64,000 nt of DNA, from the NCBI RefSeq assembly GCF_003217475.1, contig NZ_QJSP01000001.1:496001-560000 (forward strand), in the 5' to 3' direction. The stretch comes from Williamsia limnetica (GTDB lineage Bacteria; Actinomycetota; Actinomycetes; Mycobacteriales; Mycobacteriaceae). The notes under the pieces are model-generated. The model made no database searches. It had not been told where the DNA came from and saw only the letters and a program-made list of their open reading frames with translations. Numbering within the stretch: position 1 is the first letter of the stretch; the number at the start of each line of letters is the position of its first letter. Positions 1-8,255 of this stretch are shown piece by piece. The position numbers and the translations under genes are program-made.

Positions 1-237
1 GAACGCGGGCAGGCCATCGGCAAGAGCTTTGCGCAACGGGTCCAGGAGGTCGAGGAGGACGAGCAACCGGCTCATGGTGGTCGATTCGCCGCCCGGGATG
101 ATGATCCCGTCGATCGAGCCGAGTTCGTCGGGTCGCCGCACGGAAACGGATTCCACGCCGATGGCGGCGAGCGCGGCGTGGTGTTCGCGGACATCGCCCT
201 GCAGCGCGAGGACGCCGATCCGCAGCGTGGGGCTCAA
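1..237 (-). CDS. pdxT: PdxT, glutaminase subunit of PLP synthase (N-terminal part)
   Basis: This is the glutamine amidotransferase subunit of pyridoxal 5'-phosphate synthase. It releases ammonia from glutamine and passes it to PdxS. The 79 visible codons give the family's opening, [13 protein letters not shown], and the PGGEST loop that forms the oxyanion hole. The catalytic Cys, His and Glu lie beyond the window. The likely start is a TTG at 235-237 that overlaps the tesB stop (TTGA), so translation is probably coupled. The partner pdxS lies about 4.4 kb upstream on the same strand, with four unrelated genes and tesB between them. Confidence 0.9.
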   Translation of the reverse strand, partial: MSPTLRIGVLALQGDVREHHAALAAIGVESVSVRRPDELGSIDGIIIPGGESTTMSRLLVLLDLLDPLRKALADGLPAF

Positions 238-1091
238 CTGTCCCGCTTGGCGTGTTGGTCCTTGGGCACCTCGCGGCCGGTGCGGGTCAGACCCTCCTGG
301 GTCACCGCCGCAACCATCACGCCGCGGTGGTCGTAGATCCGGCCCTGCGTCAGCGCCCGTCCACCACCGGCGGACGGCGACGTCTGGTCGTACAACAGCC
401 ATTCGTCGGCGCGGAACGGACGCATGAACCACATGGCGTGGTCGAGTGACGCGAACTGCGCGTCCTCATCGGGGTGGGCGACCTTGGCGGAACCGAGCAG
501 CGTCATGTCGCTCATGTACGCGAGAGTGCACACGTGGAAGACCTGATCGTCTGGCAACCGGTTGCGGTACCGGAACCAGACCTGCTGTTGTGATGCCAGG
601 TCGCGGCTTCCGATCAGCTGGTCGCGGGGAACGATTCTGACGTCGAAGTTCTCCCACTCGCGATACGGAGCGGTGAGATCCGAGTCCTCGGAATCGAGGA
701 GGTCGGGCAGATCCTCGGGACGGGCCACCCTCGGCATCGTGTCCTGATGCTCGTATCCCTGATCCTCGACATGGAACGAGGCCGACATCGTGAAGATCGC
801 CAATCCGTCCTGGATCGCGGTGACGCGACGGGTGCAGAACGAGCGACCGTCCCGTACCCGGTCGACGAGATAGACCGTCGGCTCTTTCGGGTTGCCGCCC
901 CGGAGGAAGTACCCGTGCAGCGAATGCACCCGAAACCGGTCTTCGACGGTGCGGGTCGCCGAGACCAGCGACTGTCCGGCAACTTGACCGCCGAACGTCC
1001 GCTGCAGAAAACTCGGATGTACGTGTCCTCGGTAGATGTCCTTCTCGATCGCCTCGAGCTGCAGGATCTCCTCGATCATCGCCATGGCCAT
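234..1091 (-). CDS. tesB: Acyl-CoA thioesterase II (TesB family)
   Basis: A predicted double-hotdog thioesterase that hydrolyses medium- and long-chain acyl-CoA in the cytosol. Recognisable stretches are the N-terminal [29 protein letters not shown], and the C-terminal [20 protein letters not shown] followed by [13 protein letters not shown], which carries the catalytic region. The ATG at 1091 is preferred over one at 1109 because GGAAAGGGG stands 4-5 nt before it. The 285-residue product has normal length. In mycobacteria tesB sits between pdxS and pdxT. Here it keeps its contact with pdxT, but pdxS is displaced by four genes. Confidence 0.93.
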   Translation of the reverse strand: MAMAMIEEILQLEAIEKDIYRGHVHPSFLQRTFGGQVAGQSLVSATRTVEDRFRVHSLHGYFLRGGNPKEPTVYLVDRVRDGRSFCTRRVTAIQDGLAIFTMSASFHVEDQGYEHQDTMPRVARPEDLPDLLDSEDSDLTAPYREWENFDVRIVPRDQLIGSRDLASQQQVWFRYRNRLPDDQVFHVCTLAYMSDMTLLGSAKVAHPDEDAQFASLDHAMWFMRPFRADEWLLYDQTSPSAGGGRALTQGRIYDHRGVMVAAVTQEGLTRTGREVPKDQHAKRDS

Positions 1092-1162
1092 GTGACCCCT
1101 TTCCGACAACGATTATTGCCCACCGTCGTCAGTGATCGTCACCACGCACCATGGCGCTGCAC

Positions 1163-1642
1163 TCACAGGTCGTCGATGTGCACGATCCCGTCCTGGATCG
1201 CACGCGCGACCAGCGCGGCCTTGGTGGGCGCACCGCGTCCGACCTCGTTGTACTTCACCCGGATTCGGGCGAGATGCGTATTGACCGTTCCCAGTGAGAT
1301 GAACAGCGACTCGGCCACCGCCGACTTGGAATCGAGGTTCAGCCACGCCCGCAACACCTCGATCTCACGCTGCGACAGTTTGGGTTTGGGGTAAGCCACC
1401 GGCGCCGCTTCAGGGGCCATCGGCGGGTACCCGCCTCGCGACTGATGGCCGCCTGAGGTGGGCGCCCCCGGCGTGGCGCACGTGGCGCCGGACGTTGCGT
1501 GGCCCGGCCGGCCCGGCAGGGGCATCGTGCGTTGCGCCAACCTGGCAAGTGCCTCTTCCCGGGTCATCCGGGCCGGGGTCGCCGGTCGATATCCGACCCG
1601 TGTGCGAGCCGGCGCGCCAAAGGTGTTGTGCAATACGGTCAT
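1163..1642 (-). CDS. LuxR-type helix-turn-helix protein without receiver domain
   Basis: A 159-residue predicted transcription regulator. The N-terminal 85 residues are Pro/Gly/Ala-rich and look unstructured. The C-terminal part is a GerE/LuxR DNA-binding domain, with LSQREIEVLRAWLNLDSKS and the recognition-helix segment SLGTVNTHLARIRVKY. There is no receiver, PAS or autoinducer domain, so how it is controlled is unknown. The ATG at 1642 is chosen because AGGAGA stands 6 nt upstream; an in-frame extension to 1702 lacks such a site. It is last in the FHA/PP2C module, 71 bp before tesB, with about 200 bp of upstream DNA for its own promoter. Confidence 0.8.
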   Translation of the reverse strand: MTVLHNTFGAPARTRVGYRPATPARMTREEALARLAQRTMPLPGRPGHATSGATCATPGAPTSGGHQSRGGYPPMAPEAAPVAYPKPKLSQREIEVLRAWLNLDSKSAVAESLFISLGTVNTHLARIRVKYNEVGRGAPTKAALVARAIQDGIVHIDDL

Positions 1643-1730
1643 CGAAGGTCTCCTGTGAGTGTGGGGCCGGCTCGCACCGCCGCGCTGCCTGTGGACTGAC
1701 ACAACACTAAGACGACCTCCCAGTGGTGTC

Positions 1731-1755
1731 GATGGGGAGAACTACCCACCCCATC
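1731..1755. promoter_or_regulatory. Inverted repeat upstream of the LuxR-type gene, possible operator
   Basis: GATGGGG at 1731-1737 pairs with CCCCATC at 1749-1755 across an 11-nt spacer. The element is 89-113 bp upstream of the LuxR-type start, in the only sizeable gap of this gene run. It may be the binding site of the LuxR-type or the FHA-HTH protein; this is inference from position and symmetry only. Confidence 0.35.
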
Positions 1756-1846
1756 TACGCAGGTTAAAGCCATTTTGTGCAGAATGAACCCATCCGGTGC
1801 GCCCGATGGTGCAGACAATGGGGCACACCGGTACCACGCGCGGGAT

Positions 1847-2623
1847 TCAGAACCCGTTGAGCTCTGCCTCCGCGTCGATCAGTGGAAGATCTGATCGGGT
1901 CACCAGCCGCGAGGCCACCGCATACTCGACGAGTTTGACCCGTCGGTTGCTCGCCAGCCGACCTGAGCCACCGCGCATGCCGGAGACACCGATCTGGTCG
2001 AACTTGTCGCAGACGTTGTCGAGCTTTCGATTGAACTTGGTGATGGACCAACCCAGTCGCCTGGCAGCTTGCGCCGACGACGGAATCGAGCTCGCGCCCG
2101 TCCCATTGCGCCGCAACACTTCTTCGGCCAACACCACGATGAGCAGCTTTTGGCTCTCGGTGAGCGACACCACACCGATAGTGGTCTCACCGCTCTGCGT
2201 CGGCTCAGCGGGCGGTTCGATGGTCACCAGTGGTGTTGTGCCGGAATGTATATCGAGCTCGTAGGTCGTCGGTCCAGCAGAGAACACCACCGCAGTGACA
2301 CCGGAGACCAGAGGTACCCGGGCGCCGGGAGCGAGAGTCGCCTGAAAGCCCGCGTCGCCCGCAACCACCCCGGCCGACAGATGCGAGCCGACATTGGACA
2401 ACCACCACAAGCCCTCCTCGTGATGGAGCATGAGGAACTTCCGATGGAGGTAGGGATTGTCGTCGACATCGAGATCTGCCTCGCGGCCGATATGGAACGG
2501 TTGATCAGGACTGACCGGAAATCGCTCGCCGCAATAGTCGACAAAGGTCTCGGCGATGCCGCGATCGAACCGCTGCGCGAGGACCGGCGTGTCGTCCGGA
2601 GAGTTGGTTGTCGTCATGGGCAT
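1847..2623 (-). CDS. FHA-like protein with C-terminal DNA-binding-like domain
   Basis: A 258-residue cytosolic protein. Residues about 25-130 resemble a forkhead-associated domain: FHIGREADLDVDDN, then LHRKFLML, then WWLSNVGSH. The Ser that normally precedes the HxN-type His by three positions (SRRH) is replaced, and the usual NG turn is absent, so phosphothreonine binding may be lost. Residues about 150-250 look helical and wing-like (SLTESQKLLIVVLAEEVLRR, then AARRLGWSITKFNRKLDNV), suggesting a winged helix-turn-helix. The start is one base after the PP2C stop; an ATG at 2617 is an alternative. With the phosphatase next door, it is a plausible output protein of the module. Target unknown. 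Confidence 0.7.
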   Translation of the reverse strand: MPMTTTNSPDDTPVLAQRFDRGIAETFVDYCGERFPVSPDQPFHIGREADLDVDDNPYLHRKFLMLHHEEGLWWLSNVGSHLSAGVVAGDAGFQATLAPGARVPLVSGVTAVVFSAGPTTYELDIHSGTTPLVTIEPPAEPTQSGETTIGVVSLTESQKLLIVVLAEEVLRRNGTGASSIPSSAQAARRLGWSITKFNRKLDNVCDKFDQIGVSGMRGGSGRLASNRRVKLVEYAVASRLVTRSDLPLIDAEAELNGF

Positions 2624-2624
2624 C

Positions 2625-3455
2625 TCACCGGTCAGCGGACTCCAGGGTCTGCGACTCCGCGGCCTGGGGAATCGCCGTCGCGTCGGCGATCACCACTGTG
2701 ATGTTGTCCCTTCCGCCTGCTTCCAAGGCGGCCGCCACCAACGCTTGGGCAGCCTGCGCAGGGTCGGTCAGTTCGAGGAGCACCGCCGCGATCGAATCGT
2801 CAGTCAGCTCCCCGGTCAGACCGTCAGAACACACCATGATCCGGTCGCCCACCTCCACCGGGAACGTGAAGAAATCGGCTTCCTGCTCCATCCCGGCACC
2901 CAGAGCCCTGGTGATCACGTTGCGCCGCGGATCGACCCTGGCCTGTGCCGCGGTCAGGAAGCCCGCATCCACGAGTTCCTGCACCTGCGAATGATCGATC
3001 GTCACCTGCTCGAGGCGACCATGGGACATCCGGTAGGTCCGAGAATCCCCGATGTTCAGAACCAACCAGTGCGGGACGCCCTCGTTGTCGACCAGCATCG
3101 CCCCGGTGATCGTCGTACCCGCTCGCCGACCCGAGTCCGCGGTGTCGATGTCCTCGATCTGGCGTTGCGCCTCACTCAACAGGCCGATGACCGAATCCCG
3201 GGTGCGGTTGATGCCCGTGATCGCAGTGTCGGACAACGCCGACAACGCGGCCTCGCTGGCGAGTTCGCCGCAATCGTGGCCACCCATGCCGTCCGCCACC
3301 AGCACCATCCCAGGCCCCACCAACGCCGCATCCTCGTTGGTCTCCCGCAACAGACCGACGTCACTGACGACCGCCCAACTGATCTCGACCTGGCCGAACT
3401 CGCCTACCCCACTCCGCATCTCATCACGGACAGTCCCGGTCGTCTCCATCGTCAT
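2625..3455 (-). CDS. PP2C-family Ser/Thr protein phosphatase
   Basis: A metal-dependent phosphatase of the bacterial PP2C (PstP/Stp1) type, about 276 residues, with no membrane segment, hence cytosolic. All family motifs are present in order: GLLRETNEDA (about 34-43), VADGMGGHD (53-61), AGTTITGA (112-119), NIGDSRTYR (134-142), CSDGLTGEL (209-217) and GGRDNITVV (247-255). Metal-binding Asp residues are intact. The ATG at 3455 lies inside the last unit of a tandem repeat; a second in-frame ATG is at 3449. The neighbours are two FHA-like proteins, the usual company of a phosphothreonine switch, but no protein kinase is encoded in the window. Confidence 0.93.
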   Translation of the reverse strand: MTMETTGTVRDEMRSGVGEFGQVEISWAVVSDVGLLRETNEDAALVGPGMVLVADGMGGHDCGELASEAALSALSDTAITGINRTRDSVIGLLSEAQRQIEDIDTADSGRRAGTTITGAMLVDNEGVPHWLVLNIGDSRTYRMSHGRLEQVTIDHSQVQELVDAGFLTAAQARVDPRRNVITRALGAGMEQEADFFTFPVEVGDRIMVCSDGLTGELTDDSIAAVLLELTDPAQAAQALVAAALEAGGRDNITVVIADATAIPQAAESQTLESADR

Positions 3456-3574
3456 GGTCGAGCTCCGCCTTCGGCTGCGTCTCCGGTCATGGTCGAGCTC
3501 CGCCTTCGGCTGCGTCTCCGGTCATGGTCGAGCTCCGCCTTCGGCTGCGTCTCCGGTCATGGTCGAGCTCCGCC
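3453..3574 (-). repeat. 35-nt tandem repeat running into the PP2C start codon
   Basis: On the + strand CATGGTCGAGCTCCGCC recurs at 3453, 3488, 3523 and 3558, an exact 35-nt period: three full units and a partial fourth. Read on the coding strand each unit ends GGAGCTCGACCATG, so each carries a Shine-Dalgarno-like GGAG 7 nt before an ATG. The ATG of the last unit is the apparent start of the PP2C gene. Related units occur near 33.8 kb and 61.3 kb. There are no spacers between units, so this is not CRISPR. Confidence 0.9.
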
Positions 3575-3582
3575 CCCGATAG

Positions 3583-4596
3583 TCATCCGGCGACCTCGAA
3601 ACTGCGGCGACCAAAATGCACCACAGTGCCCGGACCCACCTCGTAAGGATGCCCGGGACGCATGGCGGTGACTGCTTCACCGTTGTCGAGGACGGATCCG
3701 AGCGCAGGACCCGTACTGATCATCCACAATCTGCCGCCCGAGACGCTGAATTGGAGGTGCGTGTCGCCAGAGAGCGCAGATTCTGCCGCCACCGCGACGA
3801 TCCCTGCGCGACCCTCGGACCACGCGACCGCCGGAACGCCGAGAAAGCCGGATCCCGACAGATCGGTGAAACTGCCGTCGTCCATCCGCAGGCGGAGTGG
3901 GCGGTGGTCGGATTGCAGAGGCATGGTGCGGGCGAATGGCCGAGGATCGAGGAGATCTGTGGGGAGCTCATCGGGATCGCCGCTGCCGGTGAAACGTGGA
4001 GGCACTGCGACGACCTCGTAACCGGCTGTGCCCACACTGCCGGTCGTCGTCGTGCCGGAGACTTTCTCGTGCCACCCGCGCCGGGGGCGACCACGATCGA
4101 CGAGGACAGACAAGGCACCCGCGAAGAGGAAGAGATTGCTGACGTGCAGAACTGCGGTACGCGACAGTTGCCGCCAGAAGCCTCCGGGGTGACCGGCGAC
4201 GCGACGCCCGACCGTCGTCCTGCTCAACACTTGTCCAGGGGTTCGACGCCCGGCGGCCCGGACCAGCGCGCTACCCACCAGGGCGAGCAACGGCACACCG
4301 ACAGCGACTGGGACCGCAATACCGAGACCGAGGACGAGTTCAACCCACAGCAACACAGCCACAGAACCGATGACCAGCGCGGCATCGATCAGGTAGGCCG
4401 ACGTCCTGGCCCCGATCGACGCGGGGGTCCGGTTCGCCACAAGAAATTCTCGCGGGGACTTCGGTACACCTGCACCGGGGCTGACGAACATCTGCTGCCC
4501 ACATTCGGGACACCGCGCAAGCGCGGACGGGATCTGCGTCCCACAACGGCCACAGCCGAGTGGGATCGCCTCGAAATCAGCAGAAGCGCTCGTCAT
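3583..4596 (-). CDS. Zinc-ribbon / RDD membrane / FHA-like fusion protein
   Basis: A 337-residue three-part protein. The N-terminus has a zinc ribbon (CGRCGTQ at about 15-21, CPECGQQ at about 29-35). The middle (about 60-180) is an RDD-type membrane domain, with RTSAYLIDAALVIG, two or three hydrophobic helices and GRRTPGQVLSRTTVG. The C-terminal 110 residues look like an FHA domain (GSVLDNGEAV, VGPGTVVHFGRRSFEV), but the phosphothreonine-contacting positions are again poorly kept. It is probably the membrane sensor or scaffold of the module, with the FHA-like part in the cytosol. It lies 32 bp from the pdxS stop and is probably co-transcribed with it. Confidence 0.75.
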   Translation of the reverse strand: MTSASADFEAIPLGCGRCGTQIPSALARCPECGQQMFVSPGAGVPKSPREFLVANRTPASIGARTSAYLIDAALVIGSVAVLLWVELVLGLGIAVPVAVGVPLLALVGSALVRAAGRRTPGQVLSRTTVGRRVAGHPGGFWRQLSRTAVLHVSNLFLFAGALSVLVDRGRPRRGWHEKVSGTTTTGSVGTAGYEVVAVPPRFTGSGDPDELPTDLLDPRPFARTMPLQSDHRPLRLRMDDGSFTDLSGSGFLGVPAVAWSEGRAGIVAVAAESALSGDTHLQFSVSGGRLWMISTGPALGSVLDNGEAVTAMRPGHPYEVGPGTVVHFGRRSFEVAG

Positions 4597-4628
4597 CGAA
4601 TTTGTCGGACCCCCGCATCCGTGTCAGA

Positions 4629-5555
4629 TCACCAGCCGCGTTCGGCGAGCCGGTGCGGTTGTGGGATGTCGTCGACATTGATACCGACCATCGCTTCGCC
4701 GAGCCCCCGTGAGACCTTGGCCAGCACATCCGGGTCGTCGTAGAAGGTGGTTGCCTGCACGATCGCGACCGCACGCTCCGCGGGATTGCCGGACTTGAAG
4801 ATCCCCGATCCGACGAACACACCCTCGGCGCCGAGCTGCATCATCATCGCCGCGTCGGCCGGCGTCGCGATACCACCCGCAGTGAACAGCGTGACCGGGA
4901 GCTTGCCGCTCTCAGCGACTTCGACAACCAGGTCGTACGGTGCCTGCAGCTCCTTGGCCGCAACGAACAACTCGTCCTTCGGCAACGACGTCAGCCGGCG
5001 GATCTCGTCGCGGATCTTGCGCATGTGCGTCGTCGCATTGGAGACGTCGCCGGTACCGGCCTCACCCTTGGAACGGATCATCCCCGCACCTTCGGTCAGC
5101 CGGCGAAGGGCCTCACCCAGGTTGGTGGCACCGCACACGAACGGAACGGTGAACTGCCACTTGTCGATGTGGTTGGCGTAGTCGGCAGGGGTGAGGACCT
5201 CGGACTCGTCGATGTAGTCGACGCCCAGGCTCTGCAGGATCTGTGCCTCGACGAAATGCCCGATCCGGGCCTTGGCCATCACCGGGATCGACACCGCGGA
5301 GATGATCGAGTCGATCATGTCCGGATCGCTCATCCGCGACACCCCGCCTTGCGCACGGATGTCGGCCGGTACCCGCTCGAGAGCCATGACAGCGACAGCG
5401 CCCGCATCTTCGGCGATCTTCGCCTGCTCGGCGGTGACGACGTCCATGATCACGCCGCCCTTGAGCATCTCGGCCATACCGCGCTTGACACGCGCGGTTC
5501 CGGTGCCGGAGGTCTCCGGCTTCACCGATGAACCAAGGTCTGGGGCACTGCTCAC
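4629..5555 (-). CDS. pdxS: PdxS, synthase subunit of pyridoxal 5'-phosphate synthase
   Basis: This subunit condenses ribose 5-phosphate, glyceraldehyde 3-phosphate and PdxT-derived ammonia into pyridoxal 5'-phosphate. The protein (308 residues) is highly typical: [17 protein letters not shown] with the catalytic Asp, [35 protein letters not shown] with the second catalytic Lys, and [22 protein letters not shown] start at 5555, with GGAGC a few bases upstream. Its partner pdxT is at the window edge on the same strand, separated by the FHA/PP2C module and tesB. Confidence 0.97.
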   Translation of the reverse strand: MSSAPDLGSSVKPETSGTGTARVKRGMAEMLKGGVIMDVVTAEQAKIAEDAGAVAVMALERVPADIRAQGGVSRMSDPDMIDSIISAVSIPVMAKARIGHFVEAQILQSLGVDYIDESEVLTPADYANHIDKWQFTVPFVCGATNLGEALRRLTEGAGMIRSKGEAGTGDVSNATTHMRKIRDEIRRLTSLPKDELFVAAKELQAPYDLVVEVAESGKLPVTLFTAGGIATPADAAMMMQLGAEGVFVGSGIFKSGNPAERAVAIVQATTFYDDPDVLAKVSRGLGEAMVGINVDDIPQPHRLAERGW

Positions 5556-5665
5556 GTCTACTGCTCCTACAAGTCGGTCGATTGCTGAGCTTCCAGTCTA
5601 GGCTTTCTGCGGCGCGCCTGTCGCCGCGCGGTCCCGCAGTACCGGGACAGCGCTGTCGTGCCTGA

Positions 5666-6166
5666 TCAGGCGGCTGCCCGCTCGACGATCTCGAAGTACA
5701 TCGGGGTCGGTGCGGTGCCACCGAGATGCAACCATCGGACCGGGCGTCTACCTCGCAGAGCGAGGGTGTCCCGGACCGCATCGTTGTGAAATCTGCGGGC
5801 GATCATCACGCGGGTCTCGGCATCCGCGAGTTCGGTGACCAGCTGCGACCGCAGCGAAGCGCTGTCGATCTGGGCCAGCGCGGCGGAGACGACGTTCTCT
5901 GCGCTTTCGCGGCCCGCCCGGGCAGCGCCCTCCGCACGGTCGGCTGCGAGGATCAGCTCTCGCCCCTCCCCTCCGAGTCCCGCACCGATCGACCGGGCGA
6001 CCACCGCTCGCCGGGCCAGTGCCGCGTCCAGCGCCTGCCAGGCGAGGTCCACCCGAACGTGCAGACGATCGAGCCGGTTCGCGGTCTTGTACGCCCAGCC
6101 GAGACCGAGCAAGACCACCGCGGTGATGACGCCCAGGATGAGGACGGTCAGGGCGGAGACGGTCAT
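5666..6166 (-). CDS. LemA-like single-pass membrane protein
   Basis: A 166-residue protein with one N-terminal membrane helix (LTVLILGVITAVVLLGLGW) and a helical remainder. The stretch LHVRVDLAWQALDAALARRA and the later ARRFHNDAVRD resemble the antiparallel helices of LemA proteins. No enzyme motif is visible. It sits directly upstream of pimA on the same strand, where M. tuberculosis has a conserved membrane protein gene of unknown role (Rv2609c, from memory). ATG start with AAAGGA 6 nt upstream. The function is unknown; an envelope role is only suggested by its neighbours. Confidence 0.65.
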   Translation of the reverse strand: MTVSALTVLILGVITAVVLLGLGWAYKTANRLDRLHVRVDLAWQALDAALARRAVVARSIGAGLGGEGRELILAADRAEGAARAGRESAENVVSAALAQIDSASLRSQLVTELADAETRVMIARRFHNDAVRDTLALRGRRPVRWLHLGGTAPTPMYFEIVERAAA

Positions 6167-6213
6167 GAAGTCCTTTCAGGCGGTTCTTGCTTGACGAGTC
6201 GGGTCGATACAGA

Positions 6214-7338
6214 TCAGTCCGAGACGACGACCTTGCCGGCCGCCACGGTCACGGTGTCGTAGACGCGCAGTATCTGGTCGGCAACCTGTGACCAGTCGTA
6301 CATTCCGGCGCGGATGCGCGCGCGCTCGACCATCGCGGCGCGACTCTCGTCGTCGCCGAGGGCGGCGATGATCCCGTACGCCAGCTCGTCGGAGTCGCCG
6401 ACGTCGACCAGAACTCCGGCCCGTCCGTCGTCGAGAACTCGGCGAAAAGCATCGAGCTTGCTCGCCACCACTGCCGCGCCGGCGGCCATGGCCTCGACGA
6501 GCACGATGCCGAAACTCTCGCCGCCGAGGTTGGGCGCACAGTAGACGTCCGCAGATCGCAGAGCACGGGCCTTCATCTCGTCATCGACCTGACCGAGGAA
6601 GACCATGTGATCGGCCAGCTCGCCGGCCTTTCCGCGAAGCGTCCGCTCGTGTCCACCGCCTACGACCAGCACCCTCAGATCGGGATACCGCGCCACCACC
6701 GCCGGCAATGCCTTGAGCAACACGTCCATGCCCTTGCGGGGCTCGTCGTAACGCCCGAGGAACAGGACGGTCCGACCCGGGTGCGGGTAGCCCTCGAACG
6801 GTTCCGCGTCCGAGAACGCATGCGTGTGAACACCATTCGGGATCTCGACTGCGTCGGACCCGAGGGACTCCATCTGCCAACGCCGCGCCAGTTCGGAAAC
6901 CGCTATCTTACCCGCGATCCGTTCGTGGTACGGACGCAAGATGCCTTGGAATACGCTGAGCAACAACGACTTCGTGGTCGCGGCGTGAAAGGTCGTGACG
7001 ATCGGCCCCTGTGCCACCATCAGCGACATCATCGAGATACTCGGCGAGTTGGGCTCATGTACGTGAAGGATGTCGAAGTTCTCTTCACGAATCCAACGAC
7101 GCAGACGCGCATACGCTTTCGGACTGAAGTTCAACCGGGCCACCGACCCGTTGTAGGGAAACGGCAGCGCTTCACCCACCGACACCACGTACTCCGGTAG
7201 TTCGGTGTCCTTACCGGACGGCGCGAGAACACTCACCGTGTGACCGCGATTGATGAAGACCTGCGCGAGCTCCATGACGTGGGCCTGCACGCCGCCGGGA
7301 ACATCGAAGGAGTAAGGGCAGATCATCCCGATCTTCAT
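6214..7338 (-). CDS. pimA: PimA, phosphatidyl-myo-inositol mannosyltransferase
   Basis: A GT-B glycosyltransferase of family GT4. It moves mannose from GDP-mannose to the 2-position of phosphatidylinositol on the cytosolic face of the membrane, the first step of PIM, LM and LAM synthesis. The N-terminus MKIGMICPYSFDVPGGVQAH contains the Gly-rich donor loop. Later come GRYDEPRKGMDVLL and the EX7E-type ESFGIVLVEA. The length of 374 residues is normal. The ATG overlaps the patA stop by 4 bp (ATGA), so pgsA-patA-pimA are probably co-translated. Confidence 0.96.
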   Translation of the reverse strand: MKIGMICPYSFDVPGGVQAHVMELAQVFINRGHTVSVLAPSGKDTELPEYVVSVGEALPFPYNGSVARLNFSPKAYARLRRWIREENFDILHVHEPNSPSISMMSLMVAQGPIVTTFHAATTKSLLLSVFQGILRPYHERIAGKIAVSELARRWQMESLGSDAVEIPNGVHTHAFSDAEPFEGYPHPGRTVLFLGRYDEPRKGMDVLLKALPAVVARYPDLRVLVVGGGHERTLRGKAGELADHMVFLGQVDDEMKARALRSADVYCAPNLGGESFGIVLVEAMAAGAAVVASKLDAFRRVLDDGRAGVLVDVGDSDELAYGIIAALGDDESRAAMVERARIRAGMYDWSQVADQILRVYDTVTVAAGKVVVSD

Positions 7339-8255
7339 CCGGCCGCCTCACCTTCGATACGCCGACGCCGGGTGTCGGACCAGTCGGCTTCCCAGAGTGG
7401 CTGCAGCATGTGCCAGTCCTGCGGGTGTGCCGCGATATTGGTCTCGAACTCGTTCGCCAGCAACTGCGTGGCGGCCGCGACTCCCCCGGAGGTGTCCAGC
7501 GGACCGGACAATCGAAATCGGGAGGTGTCCGGACCCGTGAACCAATGATGAACCGCGATCAGGGCGGCACCCGTATCGATCGCCAGCTTGGCCGGGCCGG
7601 CAGGCATTCGGGTGGGCTCGCCGAAGAATGTGACGGGCACCCCGTGTTCGGCCAGGTCCCGTTCTCCCAGCAGACAGACGACTCCCCCGGCCCGGAGACG
7701 GTTCGCCAACTGCCCGTAGGGTGGCTGCTCGCCTCCGCTGAGCGGAAAGATCTCGAAACCCAGGGACTCGCGATAACGAACGAATCGCTCGAACAGCGAC
7801 TCTGGAGACAGTCGTTCGGCGACAGTCGAGAAACTGCCGACGTTCTGCACGAGCCAGACACCGGCCATGTCCCAGTTACCGCTGTGCGGAAGCGCCAGCA
7901 CCACGCCCTTGCCTGCCGAGAGCGCGTCGTCGAGCAGCTGGTGATCGGGCGCCGGTAGGTCGACCCGTGCCGCGGCAAGCGCAAAATCCATGGTCGGGAG
8001 CCGAAAAGCCTCACGCCAGTACCGGGCATAGGACCGCATCGACTCGCGCATCAACGAGTCCGGGACCTCGTCGGGCGCACAGCCCACCACGCGCGCCAAG
8101 TTCTTCCGAAGCTGCGCGGGGCCGCCGTTTCGGCCGCCGACGAAGTCCCCGGCCCGATCGAACACGTTCCGTGCGAGTGACTCCGGGAGCAGGCGCACCA
8201 GCGACCAGCCGGCTGCGTAACCGGCGTCCGCCAGCCGCTCGCCCACCGAACTCAC
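7335..8255 (-). CDS. patA: PatA-like phosphatidylinositol mannoside acyltransferase
   Basis: This protein transfers palmitate from palmitoyl-CoA to the 6-position of the mannose added by PimA. It belongs to the LpxL/HtrB acyltransferase superfamily. The HX4D catalytic motif is seen as HSGNWD, with His at about 124 and Asp at about 129, followed by CLLGERDLAEHGVPVTFFGEP. The start is the GTG at 8255, which overlaps the pgsA stop (GTGA); the open frame extends 51 codons further upstream, but that part lies inside pgsA and looks non-coding. The product is 306 residues, normal for the family. Confidence 0.93.
   Translation of the reverse strand: MSSVGERLADAGYAAGWSLVRLLPESLARNVFDRAGDFVGGRNGGPAQLRKNLARVVGCAPDEVPDSLMRESMRSYARYWREAFRLPTMDFALAAARVDLPAPDHQLLDDALSAGKGVVLALPHSGNWDMAGVWLVQNVGSFSTVAERLSPESLFERFVRYRESLGFEIFPLSGGEQPPYGQLANRLRAGGVVCLLGERDLAEHGVPVTFFGEPTRMPAGPAKLAIDTGAALIAVHHWFTGPDTSRFRLSGPLDTSGGVAAATQLLANEFETNIAAHPQDWHMLQPLWEADWSDTRRRRIEGEAAG

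Noticed and set aside
2556-4743. Long + strand open frames opposite the FHA/PP2C module
   Set aside because: They are antisense to the PP2C gene and the RDD/FHA-like gene, both with motifs, and include the translated tandem repeat.
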